Shown piece by piece: positions 50,210 through 58,891 of a stretch of 64,000 nucleotides of DNA. The stretch comes from Pseudonocardia cypriaca (GTDB lineage Bacteria > Actinomycetota > Actinomycetes > Mycobacteriales > Pseudonocardiaceae), in assembly GCF_006717045.1 (NCBI RefSeq), contig NZ_VFPH01000002.1, positions 1,240,001-1,304,000 of the forward strand, in the 5' to 3' direction. Position 1 is the stretch's first letter; each line of letters opens with the position of its first letter. The position numbers were made by a program, and so were the translations under genes. The notes beneath the pieces were generated by a model that was not told the DNA's origin, did not search any database, and saw nothing but the letters and a program-made list of their open reading frames with translations.

Positions 50210-51691
50210 TCAGCTCACGAACCACCGCGCCGGAGCCGGCTCAGTGTTGTGCCAGATGTGCTTGTGCTCCTGGTACTCGGCGAGCCCGGTGGGGCCGAGC
50301 TCGCGCCCGTTGCCGGAGCGCTTCATGCCGCCCCACTCCGCGGCGGGCACGTACGGGCCGAAATCGTTGATCCACACCGTGCCGTGCCGCAACGCGCGGG
50401 CCACCCGCTCGGCGCGCCCGGCGTCACCGGTCCAGACCCCGCCGGACAGGCCGTACTCGGTGTCGTTGCCGAGGGCGATCGCTTCCTCCTCGGTGCGGAA
50501 GCGCTCGACGGTGAGGATCGGGCCGAACGTCTCCTCGCGGATCACCCGCATCCCCCGGTGCACGTCGGCGAAGACCGTCGGCCGGTAGAAGAAGCCCTTC
50601 TGCAGGTCGGGCTCCTCGGGCCGGTGCCCGCCCGCGACCAGCCGGGCGCCCTCGTCGTGCGCCGATGCGACGAAGTCCTCGATCTTGGTGCGCTGGGCCG
50701 CCGAGACGAGCGGCCCGGACTCGGTGCCCTCGTCCAGGCCGTTGCCGAGCCGGATCCGCTCGGCGCGCCTGCCGATCTCGGCGACGAGGTCATCGTGCAG
50801 CGCGTCCTCCACGATCAGCCGGGCGCCCGCCGAGCAGACCTGACCGGCGTGCAGGAAGACCGCGGTGACGGCGTTGTCGACGACGGTCTCGAAGTCCCCG
50901 TCGGTCCTGACGCTGTCGGCGAAGACGATGTTGGGGTTCTTGCCGCCCAGCTCCACCGCCACCCGCTTCACGGTGGATGCGCCCGCCCGCACGATCGCCT
51001 GGCCGGTGGCGAGGCCGCCGGTGAAGCTGACCATGTCGACGCCCGGGTGCTCGGTGAGCGGCGCGCCGACGGACCGACCGTCCCCGAGCAGGATGTTGAC
51101 CACCCCCTGCGGGGCACCCGCCTCCTCCAGCAGCCGGACGAGCAGGACGGACGTGAGCGGCGTGACCTCGCTCGGCTTGATCACGATGGTGTTGCCGGCC
51201 GCCAGCGCGGGCGCGACCTTCCAGGACAGCTGCAGCAGCGGGTAGTTCCACGGCGTGATCAGCACGCAGACGCCGACCGGCTCGTGCACGACCCGGCTCA
51301 CGACGGCCGGTTTCCCGGTGTCGACGAGCCGGCCCGAGTCCTTGTCGGCGAGGTCGGCGTAGTAGCGGAAGACCGCGGTGACGTCGTCGACGTCGATGCG
51401 GCTCTCGACCAGCGTCTTGCCCGTGTCGAGGGTCTCGGTGCGGGCGATCTCTTCCTTGTCGCGCACCAGGAGGTCCGCGACCCGGCGCAGCAGCGCGGCC
51501 CGCTCGGCGGCGGGGGTGCGCGGCCATGGGCCGGTGTCGAAGGCCCTGCGGGCCGCGGCCACCGCGCGCTCGACGTCATCGGGGCCCGCCTGGTCGACGG
51601 CCTCGATCACGCTCGCGTCGAATGGGTTGACGACCTCGTCGCTGCCACCGGACCCGGACGTCCAGGTCCCGTCGATGTAGAGGGTGGGCAC
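50210..51691 (-). CDS. Aldehyde dehydrogenase (betaine-aldehyde type)
   Basis: A 493-residue NAD-dependent aldehyde dehydrogenase. It has LITPWNYPLLQLSWKVAPAL near 143, cofactor segment VSFTGGLATGQAI near 220, the general base Glu in KRVAVELGGKNP, and the nucleophile Cys286 in LHAGQVCSAGARL. Sequence pattern and neighbours point to betaine aldehyde dehydrogenase (BetB-like). It is first in the operon: aldehyde dehydrogenase, permease, GMC oxidoreductase, DUF294 protein, MarR. Note FTGGLATG where most members have FTGS(T/E) at the nucleotide site. Confidence 0.9.
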   Translation of the reverse strand: MPTLYIDGTWTSGSGGSDEVVNPFDASVIEAVDQAGPDDVERAVAAARRAFDTGPWPRTPAAERAALLRRVADLLVRDKEEIARTETLDTGKTLVESRIDVDDVTAVFRYYADLADKDSGRLVDTGKPAVVSRVVHEPVGVCVLITPWNYPLLQLSWKVAPALAAGNTIVIKPSEVTPLTSVLLVRLLEEAGAPQGVVNILLGDGRSVGAPLTEHPGVDMVSFTGGLATGQAIVRAGASTVKRVAVELGGKNPNIVFADSVRTDGDFETVVDNAVTAVFLHAGQVCSAGARLIVEDALHDDLVAEIGRRAERIRLGNGLDEGTESGPLVSAAQRTKIEDFVASAHDEGARLVAGGHRPEEPDLQKGFFYRPTVFADVHRGMRVIREETFGPILTVERFRTEEEAIALGNDTEYGLSGGVWTGDAGRAERVARALRHGTVWINDFGPYVPAAEWGGMKRSGNGRELGPTGLAEYQEHKHIWHNTEPAPARWFVS

Positions 51692-51746
51692 GCGCTGATC
51701 GTCCTCTGGAACCGCGGCCCGTCAAGGGGAAGCGGCTTTCCCGCCG

Positions 51747-52943
51747 TCAGTTCGGCGGACGCGGCGCCAATGGGCGGGCTGCACCTGCCGCCAGCAGGCC
51801 CAACAGGAGCGCTCCCAGCACGACGAACAGGGCCCGCAGGATGCCGGCGTGCTCACCGAGCAGGCCGATCAGGGGCGGCCCCGCGATGAAGGCGGTGTAG
51901 CCGATCGAGCTGACCACCGACACGCGGGCGGCCGCGCGGGCCGGGTCGTCGGCCGCGGCGCTCATGCCGACGGGGAAGCCCAGCGAGGCCCCGACCCCCC
52001 AGAGCAGGGCCCCGCTGAGCGCGACCGGGACGGACCCACCGAGCAGCATCAGCAGGAGCCCGGCCAACGCGATGACGGCGGTGGCCCGTACCACCGCGAC
52101 CCGCCCGTAGCGCTCCAGTGCCGTGCCGCCGATCATCCGGCCGGCCGTCATCGCGGCCACGAAGAACCCGAAGGCGATGGCGCCGAGCGTCTCGCTCGTG
52201 CCGTGGCCGTCGACCATTGCGATGGCGACCCAGTCGTTGGCCGAGCCCTCGGTGAACGCGAAGGCGAGCACCATCAGCCCGACGACGAGCGTGCGCGGCT
52301 CCCGCCACGCGGTGAGCACGCCCGACCCGGCCGCGGTCTGCTCGGGGGTGGCCTCGGGTACCGGCAGGAACCGCCGCACGGCCACGGCGACGACGATCGG
52401 GAGCAGCACCACGATGCCGATCAGCTGCACGGGCAGCGGGATGCCGAGCGCGGCACAGGCCGCGCCGATCCCCGCACCGGCCACGGTGCCCAGGCTGAAC
52501 CCCGCGTGCAGCCGGGGCATGAGGGAGCGGCCGAGCCTGCGCTCGACGTCGGCGCCCTCGACGTTCATCGCCACGTCCCACACCCCGGTGCCGAGCCCGG
52601 AGAAGACCAGGCCGACCGCCGCGACGGGCACGAGCCCGACGAACATGCCGACGGCGAGCAGCGCGAGCCCGAGCGTCATCGACAGCGAACCGGCGAGCAC
52701 CGCCCGGCCCGGCCCGAGGCGGTGCACGATCGGGCCGGACAGCGGCAGCCCGGCGACCGCGCCTCCCGACATGCAGAGCAGCAGCAGGCCGAGCTGGGCG
52801 GTGGACAGGTCGAGCGAGTCGCGCAGCGCCGGCGTGCGCGCGATGAACGACGAGAACGCGAGACCCGCGGCGACGAAGGCGACGACCACGGCCGTGCGCG
52901 CCCTCAGCAGCTGAGCGGAGGGCAGCGCCCCTGTCGTCGTCAC
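51747..52943 (-). CDS. MFS transporter (FucP/YbjJ-like)
   Basis: A 398-residue MFS protein with twelve likely segments. It begins TAVVVAFVAAGLAFSSFIAR and contains GTGVWDVAMNVEGADVERRLGR near 120, the WDVAMN(V/I)EG mark of the YbjJ-like group, often exporters or sugar-type carriers. It is divergent from a LacI regulator, with a 14-base palindrome between them, so it is very likely the regulator's target. Confidence 0.88.
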   Translation of the reverse strand: MTTTGALPSAQLLRARTAVVVAFVAAGLAFSSFIARTPALRDSLDLSTAQLGLLLLCMSGGAVAGLPLSGPIVHRLGPGRAVLAGSLSMTLGLALLAVGMFVGLVPVAAVGLVFSGLGTGVWDVAMNVEGADVERRLGRSLMPRLHAGFSLGTVAGAGIGAACAALGIPLPVQLIGIVVLLPIVVAVAVRRFLPVPEATPEQTAAGSGVLTAWREPRTLVVGLMVLAFAFTEGSANDWVAIAMVDGHGTSETLGAIAFGFFVAAMTAGRMIGGTALERYGRVAVVRATAVIALAGLLLMLLGGSVPVALSGALLWGVGASLGFPVGMSAAADDPARAAARVSVVSSIGYTAFIAGPPLIGLLGEHAGILRALFVVLGALLLGLLAAGAARPLAPRPPN

Positions 52944-52962
52944 ATCGGCTCCCGTCGTCGTA

Positions 52963-52976
52963 TCGAATCGATTCGA
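52963..52976. promoter_or_regulatory. LacI operator, perfect palindrome
   Basis: TCGAATCGATTCGA, a perfect 14-base palindrome with the central CG of LacI/GalR operators, between the MFS gene (start 52943) and the LacI gene (start 53043). Repression of both is expected. Confidence 0.72.
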
Positions 52977-53042
52977 CGACCAGGCTACGTGACACGGGCG
53001 GCGGGCTCAACCTGGCACCGCCGTGCCGCTACCGTTCCGGGC

Positions 53043-54116
53043 GTGTCCACCCGCCCGACGCTCGCCGCCGTCGCGGCGCACGCCGGCGTGTCCCCGTCGA
53101 CCGCGTCGCTCGCGTTCGCCGACAGCCCCCGCGTCGCCCCCGCCACCCGCGAACGCGTGCTCGCGGCGGCCGCCGAGCTCGGCTACGGGGGCCCCGACCC
53201 CATCGCGGCCTCGCTGCGCCGCGGCCGCAGCGGCGTCGTGGGCGCGTTCATCGGCGAGCGGCTGCTCTACGCCTTCCGCGACCCGGTGGCGCTCCAGCTG
53301 CTCGACGGCATCAGCGAGGTGCTCAGCTCGCACGACGTGGGACTGCTCCTGCTCGCAGGCGACGTCGGGCGCCCCTCCACCAACCAGATCGCGCGCATCC
53401 CGCTCGACGCGGCCATCTTCGCCACGTGCGGGCTCGAGGACGACCCGGCGCTGGAGCTGCTGCGGGCCCGCGGCGTGCCGATAGTGGCGGTGGAGGGCCC
53501 GGCCGTCGACGGCGTAGCGATGGTCGACATCGACGACCGCCGCGGCACCCGCGAGCTCGCGCAGCACCTGTACGACCTCGGCCACCGCCGGGTGGAGATC
53601 ATCGCGATGCCGCTGCGACTCGACGGCACCCAGGGCCCGGTCACCCCGCAGCGGCGCGCGCGGTCGCACTACCGCGACGTGCGGCACCGCATCGAGGGCG
53701 TGGAGGACGTCTTCGGACCGGTCCCGATCTACGAGACCTCGAGCAACGCCGTGGACGAGGGCGCCGCCGCCGCGCGCATCCTGCTCGACGTGCCCGCCGA
53801 CCGCCGGCCGACCGCGATCATCGCCCAGAGCGACGTGCTCGCCGCCGGCGTGCTGCAGGGCTCGGCCGAGCTGGGGCTGCGGGTGCCGGACGACCTGTCC
53901 GTCGGCGGCTTCGACGGCGCGGAGCTGCACTGGCTCGCCCCGACCCGGCTCACGACGGTGGTCCAGCCGAGCGAGGAGAAGGGCCGGGCGGCGGCCAGGG
54001 CCGCGATGGATCTCGTGGACGGCGCCGAACCGGTGAGCATCATGCTGCCGGTCGCGCTGCGGATCGGTACCACGAGCGGACGCGCTCCATCCTCCGATCG
54101 GTCGGCCTCCCGGTAG
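53043..54116 (+). CDS. LacI-family transcriptional regulator
   Basis: A 357-residue LacI protein. Helix-turn-helix LAAVAAHAGVSPSTASLAFA followed by VAPATRERVLAAAAELGY and a periplasmic-binding-like effector domain (GVVGAFIGERLLYAF; GGFDGAELHWLAPTRLTTV near 290). The GTG at 53043 starts at the DNA-binding domain. It is divergent from the MFS transporter and probably binds the palindrome at 52963-52976. The effector is unknown. Confidence 0.9.
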   Translation: MSTRPTLAAVAAHAGVSPSTASLAFADSPRVAPATRERVLAAAAELGYGGPDPIAASLRRGRSGVVGAFIGERLLYAFRDPVALQLLDGISEVLSSHDVGLLLLAGDVGRPSTNQIARIPLDAAIFATCGLEDDPALELLRARGVPIVAVEGPAVDGVAMVDIDDRRGTRELAQHLYDLGHRRVEIIAMPLRLDGTQGPVTPQRRARSHYRDVRHRIEGVEDVFGPVPIYETSSNAVDEGAAAARILLDVPADRRPTAIIAQSDVLAAGVLQGSAELGLRVPDDLSVGGFDGAELHWLAPTRLTTVVQPSEEKGRAAARAAMDLVDGAEPVSIMLPVALRIGTTSGRAPSSDRSASR

Positions 54117-54145
54117 GACCGGCGGTTGGCGGGAATCCCGACAGC

Positions 54146-54781
54146 ATGGTCGTCCGCGTGCTGATCGTCGATCGACAGCCGATGTTCCGCCGCGGCCTCG
54201 AAGAGGCGCTGCCGGCGGCCAGCGACGGCGGGGTGCGTGTCGTGGCGGGCACCGACCGCGCCGACTCCGCCGGGATGCTGGTGCGGCGCCACCAGCCCGA
54301 CATCGCACTCGTCGACCTCGAGCTCGACCCGCCCGGCCCGCTCGCCGCACTCGCCGCCATGCGCCAGGTGCAGCCGCGCCTGCCGATCCTCGCGCTCGCC
54401 AGGAACGTCCCGGCCTTCCAGGGCGCCCTCGAGTTCCTCGGCGCAGGCGCGAGCGGCGTGCTGGTGCGGACCCGCGCCCCCGCCGGGCTGGTCCCGTCGC
54501 TGCTCGCCGCCGCCGGTGCCGCGACCCGGCCGCAGGCCCCGCCGACCGGACCGCAGCTCACCGGCAAGGAACGGCACCTGTGGAGCCTCATCGCGGGAGG
54601 CGCCAGCACCGCCCAGATCGCACGGGCCCTGCACGTCTCGGAGCGCACCGTGAAGCGGCTCACGGCGGGCCTGCTGCGCACCCTCGGCGTGGCGAACCGG
54701 ACCGAGGCGGCCGCGCTCGCCGGCCGCGCCGGGCTGCTGGACGAGCGCCCGCCGGTGCAGCGCACGGCGCCACGCCCATAG
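54146..54781 (+). CDS. Orphan NarL/LuxR-type response regulator
   Basis: A 211-residue response regulator. The receiver domain starts VRVLIVDRQPMFRRGLEEAL, has the phospho-acceptor Asp in IALVDLELD near 55, and ends about 120. The LuxR helix-turn-helix is LTGKERHLWSLIAGGASTAQIARAL with RTVKRLTAGLLRTLGVANR. The acidic pair at the receiver start is reduced (VDRQP), and the usual Lys near position 105 is not obvious, so phosphorylation may be atypical. No sensor kinase is nearby. Confidence 0.85.
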   Translation: MVVRVLIVDRQPMFRRGLEEALPAASDGGVRVVAGTDRADSAGMLVRRHQPDIALVDLELDPPGPLAALAAMRQVQPRLPILALARNVPAFQGALEFLGAGASGVLVRTRAPAGLVPSLLAAAGAATRPQAPPTGPQLTGKERHLWSLIAGGASTAQIARALHVSERTVKRLTAGLLRTLGVANRTEAAALAGRAGLLDERPPVQRTAPRP

Positions 54782-54869
54782 GCCGACCGGCAGCGTGCCG
54801 TGCGGTCATGCTCACACTGGTCTTAACTCCGGCGCGAATTGCTGCATACCGTCGCCTTGTATACGTCTG

Positions 54870-54889
54870 ATCTCCGGACCTCCGGAGAT
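54870..54889. promoter_or_regulatory. Perfect inverted repeat, operator candidate before ggt
   Basis: ATCTCCGGA-CC-TCCGGAGAT, nine-base perfect arms, ending 17 bases before the GTG of gamma-glutamyltransferase. A GTATAC half-palindrome lies just upstream in an AT-rich patch that is probably the promoter. Form fits a GntR-type operator; the regulator is not identified. Confidence 0.55.
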
Positions 54890-54906
54890 GTGCCGGAAGG
54901 ATCCTC

Positions 54907-56700
54907 GTGCCCTTCGTCCCGCCCGCCGCCTTCACCACCCGTCCCACGCTGCAGGGCACCTTCGGGATGTCCGCAACCACGCACTGGCTCGCCACCGCCA
55001 CCGCGCAGTCCGTGCTGGAGCGCGGCGGCAACGCCTTCGACGCGGCGACGGCGGCCGGGTTCGTGCTGCACGTCGTCGAGCCGCACCTCAACGGCCCGGG
55101 CGGCGACCTGACCGGGGTGTTCGCGACGGCGTCCGACCCGAACCCGCAGGTCCTCATGGGCCAGGGCCCGGCTCCGGCGGGCGCGACGATCGCGCACTAC
55201 CGCGGTGAGGGCCTCGACCTGGTGCCGGGCGCGGGCGGGCTCGCCACCGCGGTGCCCGGCTCGGTGGACGCGTGGCTCCTGCTGCTCGCCGAGCACGGCA
55301 CCTGGGAGCTCGCGGACGTCCTCGCCTACGCGATCGGCTACGCCCGCGACGGCCACCCCCTCGTCGGGCGGGTGGGCAGCACGATCGAGACCGTCGCGCA
55401 GCTGTTCACCGAGCACTGGCCGACGTCGGCGCAGCTCTGGATGCCGAACGGGCGGCCGCCGCGCGCGGGCGAGATCGTCCGCCTCCCGGCCTACGCCCGC
55501 ACCCTGGAACGGCTCCTGGAGGCCGGCTCGGGCTCCTCCGACCGGCGGGGGCGGATCGAGGCGGCCCGGCGGGAGTGGAAGGAGGGGCTCGTCGCCAGGG
55601 AGGCCACCGAGTTCCTGCGCACCCCGCACCGGCACTCGTCCGGCACCGACCACGCGGCCGTGATCGACGTGGCCGACTTCGCGGCGTTCTCCGCGTCGTT
55701 CGAGCCCGCCGTCACGGCCGAGTTCCGCGGAACGACGATCGCCAAGACCGGCGCGTGGGGCCAGGGCCCCGTCCTGCTGCAGGCCCTTCTGATCCTCGAC
55801 GGGCTGCCCGACGAGGCCCTCGACCCGTCCACCGCAGAGGGCGCCCACCACGTCCTGGAAGCGCTCAAGCTCGCCCTCGCCGACCGCGACGCCCACTACG
55901 GCGACGGGATCCCCGACGGCGTGCTGGATGCGCTGCTCTCACCCGAGTACGCGCGGGAGCGCCGGGAGCTGATCGGCAAGGACGCCTCGCACGAGTTCCG
56001 GCCGGGCCGTCCCGGCGGGCAGGAGCCGTTCCTGCCCCCGCTCGTCACGGAACCGGCGGAGGGCGCCGCGGCGGGCGTCGGAGAGCCCACCGTCGTGCTG
56101 TCCGGGGAGACCCGCGGCGACACCTGCCACGTCGACGTCGTCGACCGGTGGGGGAACATCGTCGCCGTCACGCCGTCCGGGGGCTGGCTGCAGTCCTCGC
56201 CCACGATCCCGGAGCTGGGCTTCTGCCTCGGCTCCCGGCTGCAGATGACGTGGCTGGAGGAGGGCGCGCCGTCCACGCTCAGGCCCGGCGAGCGCCCGCG
56301 CACCACGCTCACCCCGACGCTGCTGCTGCGCGACGGGAAGCCGGCGGGCGCGCTGGGCTCCCCCGGCGGTGACCAGCAGGACCAGTGGCAGCTGCTCTAC
56401 CTGCTCCGCACGCTCGTCGGCGGGTACTCGCCGCAGCAGGCCATCGACGCCCCCGCCCTGCACACCACCTCGATGCCCGGGTCCTTCTGGCCGCGCACGT
56501 GGACGCCGGGTGGCGCGGTGGTCGAGGACCGCCTCGGCGACGACGTGATCGGCGACCTGGAGCGGCGCGGGCACGCGGTCACGCGGGCCGGCGACTGGGA
56601 GCTCGGGCGACTCTCCAGCGTCGGGCGCGACCCGGAGACCGGCGTGCTCACCGCCGCGGCCAACCCGCGCGGCGCCCAGGGGTACGCCGCGGGCCGCTAA
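54907..56700 (+). CDS. Gamma-glutamyltransferase family protein
   Basis: A 597-residue Ntn-hydrolase. It has SVLERGGNAFDAATAAGFVLH near 35, the LNGPGGDLTGVFATA segment, and the predicted autoprocessing Thr406 in RGDTCHVDVVDRWGN. Later GPG-like binding loops include SPGGDQQDQWQ. Cleavage before Thr406 would give the two subunits. No signal peptide is seen, unlike many secreted GGTs, so it may act inside the cell like newer GGT-like amidases. The GTG start lies behind GGAAGGATC. Its stop overlaps the convergent LysR gene. Confidence 0.88.
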   Translation: MPFVPPAAFTTRPTLQGTFGMSATTHWLATATAQSVLERGGNAFDAATAAGFVLHVVEPHLNGPGGDLTGVFATASDPNPQVLMGQGPAPAGATIAHYRGEGLDLVPGAGGLATAVPGSVDAWLLLLAEHGTWELADVLAYAIGYARDGHPLVGRVGSTIETVAQLFTEHWPTSAQLWMPNGRPPRAGEIVRLPAYARTLERLLEAGSGSSDRRGRIEAARREWKEGLVAREATEFLRTPHRHSSGTDHAAVIDVADFAAFSASFEPAVTAEFRGTTIAKTGAWGQGPVLLQALLILDGLPDEALDPSTAEGAHHVLEALKLALADRDAHYGDGIPDGVLDALLSPEYARERRELIGKDASHEFRPGRPGGQEPFLPPLVTEPAEGAAAGVGEPTVVLSGETRGDTCHVDVVDRWGNIVAVTPSGGWLQSSPTIPELGFCLGSRLQMTWLEEGAPSTLRPGERPRTTLTPTLLLRDGKPAGALGSPGGDQQDQWQLLYLLRTLVGGYSPQQAIDAPALHTTSMPGSFWPRTWTPGGAVVEDRLGDDVIGDLERRGHAVTRAGDWELGRLSSVGRDPETGVLTAAANPRGAQGYAAGR

Positions 56701-57581
56701 GGGGCCCGCCCGCCCCACCCCTCGAGGTGCTCGAGGAGCGCCGTTGCGGCCGGCACGAGCCGGTCCCGGCGGTGCACGACGCCGGCGGTCCAGGTGGGTG
56801 CGTGCCGGGCGATGGCGACCGTGGGCAGGTCCGGGAACCCGGCGGCGAGTGCGGACGGGACGATCGTCACGCCGAGATCCGCCCGGACCAGCTCGGCCGC
56901 GGTGAGGATGTCGTTCGTCTCGAACACGGCGGCCCGCTCCACCCCCGCGGCGCGGAAGGCGCGGTCGACCGCCTGCCGCACCGCCCAGCCGGGCACGAAG
57001 TCGACGAAGGGGTTGCGCGCCAGCTCCGACAGGCTCACGGCGGTGTCCGGCAGGTTCGAGCTCGGGCCCACGAGCGCGACCATGCGGTCCCGCACCAGCT
57101 CGACGCTCACCAGCCCGCGCCGCCGTCCGGTCAGCGCGACGACGGCCAGGTCGATCGTTCCCTCCCGGACCGCGTCGACGATCTCGTCGGCGGGTGCCTG
57201 GCGCAGCCGCACCACCACCCCGGGATGCGCGCGGCGCATCGCGCCGATCGCGCGGGGCAGCCCGCCCAGCAGGCCCTGCATGACGCCCAGCGTGACCTGG
57301 CCGCGCAGCACACCCCGTGCCGCGTCGACGGCGGTGTGCACCTGGTCGACGGCGGACAGGGCCATCCGCGCCGCGGCCACGAACGCCTCTCCGGCCGCGG
57401 TCGGCACCACGCGGTGGGTGGTGCGGTCGAACAGCGGAGCGCCGAGCTCCCGCTCGACCGCGCGGACCGTGGCCGAGACCGCCGACTGCACCAGCCGCAG
57501 CCGCCTGCCGGCAGCCGAGAACCCCCCTGCCTCGGCCACCGCGACGACCACCTGCATCTGCCGGAGCTCCACGACACCCAT
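56697..57581 (-). CDS. LysR-family transcriptional regulator
   Basis: A 294-residue LysR protein. Winged helix ELRQMQVVVAVAEAGGFSAAGRRLRLVQSAVSATVRAVE (residues 5-45) with LFDRTTHRVVPTAAGEAFV, then the effector domain (GQVTLGVMQGLLGGLPRAI; LVRADLGVTIVPSALAAGFP near 240). It is divergent from an MFS transporter 79 bases away, with an inverted repeat in the gap, so the transporter is the likely target. Confidence 0.9.
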   Translation of the reverse strand: MGVVELRQMQVVVAVAEAGGFSAAGRRLRLVQSAVSATVRAVERELGAPLFDRTTHRVVPTAAGEAFVAAARMALSAVDQVHTAVDAARGVLRGQVTLGVMQGLLGGLPRAIGAMRRAHPGVVVRLRQAPADEIVDAVREGTIDLAVVALTGRRRGLVSVELVRDRMVALVGPSSNLPDTAVSLSELARNPFVDFVPGWAVRQAVDRAFRAAGVERAAVFETNDILTAAELVRADLGVTIVPSALAAGFPDLPTVAIARHAPTWTAGVVHRRDRLVPAATALLEHLEGWGGRAP

Positions 57582-57598
57582 CTTCGATGGAGATGACT

Positions 57599-57616
57599 GC
57601 GATCGCCAACGATCGC
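57599..57616. promoter_or_regulatory. LysR-type operator candidate
   Basis: GCGATCG-CCAA-CGATCGC, perfect seven-base arms, between the divergent LysR (start 57581) and MFS (start 57661) genes. Confidence 0.5.
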
Positions 57617-57660
57617 GCCGGCAGGGGAAGCCGAGGTAGTCGGACCAGGTTGGAAGATGG

Positions 57661-58884
57661 GTGCAGACCTCGTACGCCCCGCCACCGGCGCCTCCCGCGA
57701 GCCGCCGTCACGGCCGCGGCTTCTGGCTGATCGCCTACCTGTTCACGGTCACGATGGCCTCGTCGACGCTGCCGACCCCGCTGTACCCGCTCTACCAGCG
57801 CGAGGACGGCTTCGGCGCGCTGATGGTCACCGTGGTGTTCGCGACGTACGCGGTCGGCGTGCTCGCCGCGCTGTTCCTCGGCGGGCACATCTCGGACTGG
57901 GTCGGCCGCAGGCGGATGCTCGTGCTCGGCCTGCTGGTCGGCATCGTCTCCAGCGCGACCTTCGCCCTCTCGACCGCACTGCCCGCGCTCCTCGCCGGCA
58001 GGCTGCTCTCCGGGGTGAGCGTGGGCCTCATCACCGCGACCGCCACCGCCCACCTCGCCGACCTCGACGGCCGCGCGCGTCCCGGCCAGGGCCTCCGGCG
58101 TGCCGAGGTGGTGGCCACCGCGGCCAACCTGGGCGGCCTCGGCCTCGGCCCGTTGGTCTCGGGCCTGCTCGCCGAGCTCACGAGCTCGCCGCTGCGCGTC
58201 CCGTACGTGGTGTCGGTGGTGCTGCTCGCCATCGGGCTGGCCGCGCTCGCGGTCGTCCCCGAGACGGTTGAGCGGCCCGACCCGATGCCGGCCTACCGCC
58301 CGCAGCGCACCGGCGTGGCGCCCGAGCACCGGAGCACGTTCGTCGGTGCCGCTACCGCCTCTGTCGTGGCGTTCGCGGTCTTCGGCCTGTTCACCTCGCT
58401 GGCCCCCCTCGTGCTGACCACGCTGTTCGACAGCGGCAGCCGCGTCATGGCCGGCCTCGCCGCGCTGCTGGTGTTCGGCTCGGCGGCCGCGGCCCAGATC
58501 CCGCTGCACCGGGTCGCCGCGCACCGGCAGCTGGTCACCGGCCTCGCGGTCATGGCTGTCGGCGTGGTCGTCCTCGTCCTCGCGGTGCACCTGGCCGTGC
58601 TCGCGCTGTTCCTCGCAGGTGGTGCCCTCGCAGGCGCAGGCGCGGGCATCACGTTCAAGGGCAGCATGTCCACCGTGCTCGCCACGGCGGCGGAAAACCG
58701 GCGCGGCGAGTCGGTTGCCGCGCTCTTCCTGTCCGCGTACGTCGGGCTCACCGTGCCGGTCCTCGGACTGGGGTTCGCCGCCCAGAGCCTCCCGGTGACG
58801 GTCGCGCTGTACGCGTTCGCCGCCGTGCTGCTGCTCGCGCTGGCGTTCGCCGGGTGGCGCACGGTCACCGCGCGGGCGCGATGA
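57661..58884 (+). CDS. MFS transporter
   Basis: A 407-residue MFS protein with about twelve segments. TM1 FWLIAYLFTVTMASSTLPTP ends in the PLYPLYQ segment; motif A is GGHISDWVGRRRMLVLG; the helix-4 segment is GRLLSGVSVGLITATATAHL. It resembles small-molecule exporters of actinobacteria. GTG 57661 gives an N-terminus of the usual length. It is divergent from LysR, the probable regulator. It lies seven bases before the zinc-finger gene on the same strand. Confidence 0.87.
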   Translation: MQTSYAPPPAPPASRRHGRGFWLIAYLFTVTMASSTLPTPLYPLYQREDGFGALMVTVVFATYAVGVLAALFLGGHISDWVGRRRMLVLGLLVGIVSSATFALSTALPALLAGRLLSGVSVGLITATATAHLADLDGRARPGQGLRRAEVVATAANLGGLGLGPLVSGLLAELTSSPLRVPYVVSVVLLAIGLAALAVVPETVERPDPMPAYRPQRTGVAPEHRSTFVGAATASVVAFAVFGLFTSLAPLVLTTLFDSGSRVMAGLAALLVFGSAAAAQIPLHRVAAHRQLVTGLAVMAVGVVVLVLAVHLAVLALFLAGGALAGAGAGITFKGSMSTVLATAAENRRGESVAALFLSAYVGLTVPVLGLGFAAQSLPVTVALYAFAAVLLLALAFAGWRTVTARAR

Positions 58885-58891
58885 TGGAGTC

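Noticed and set aside
55722..55733. GTTCCGCGGAAC core of the island palindrome inside ggt
   Set aside because: Only 12 of 16 bases match and it lies in a conserved coding region; likely chance.
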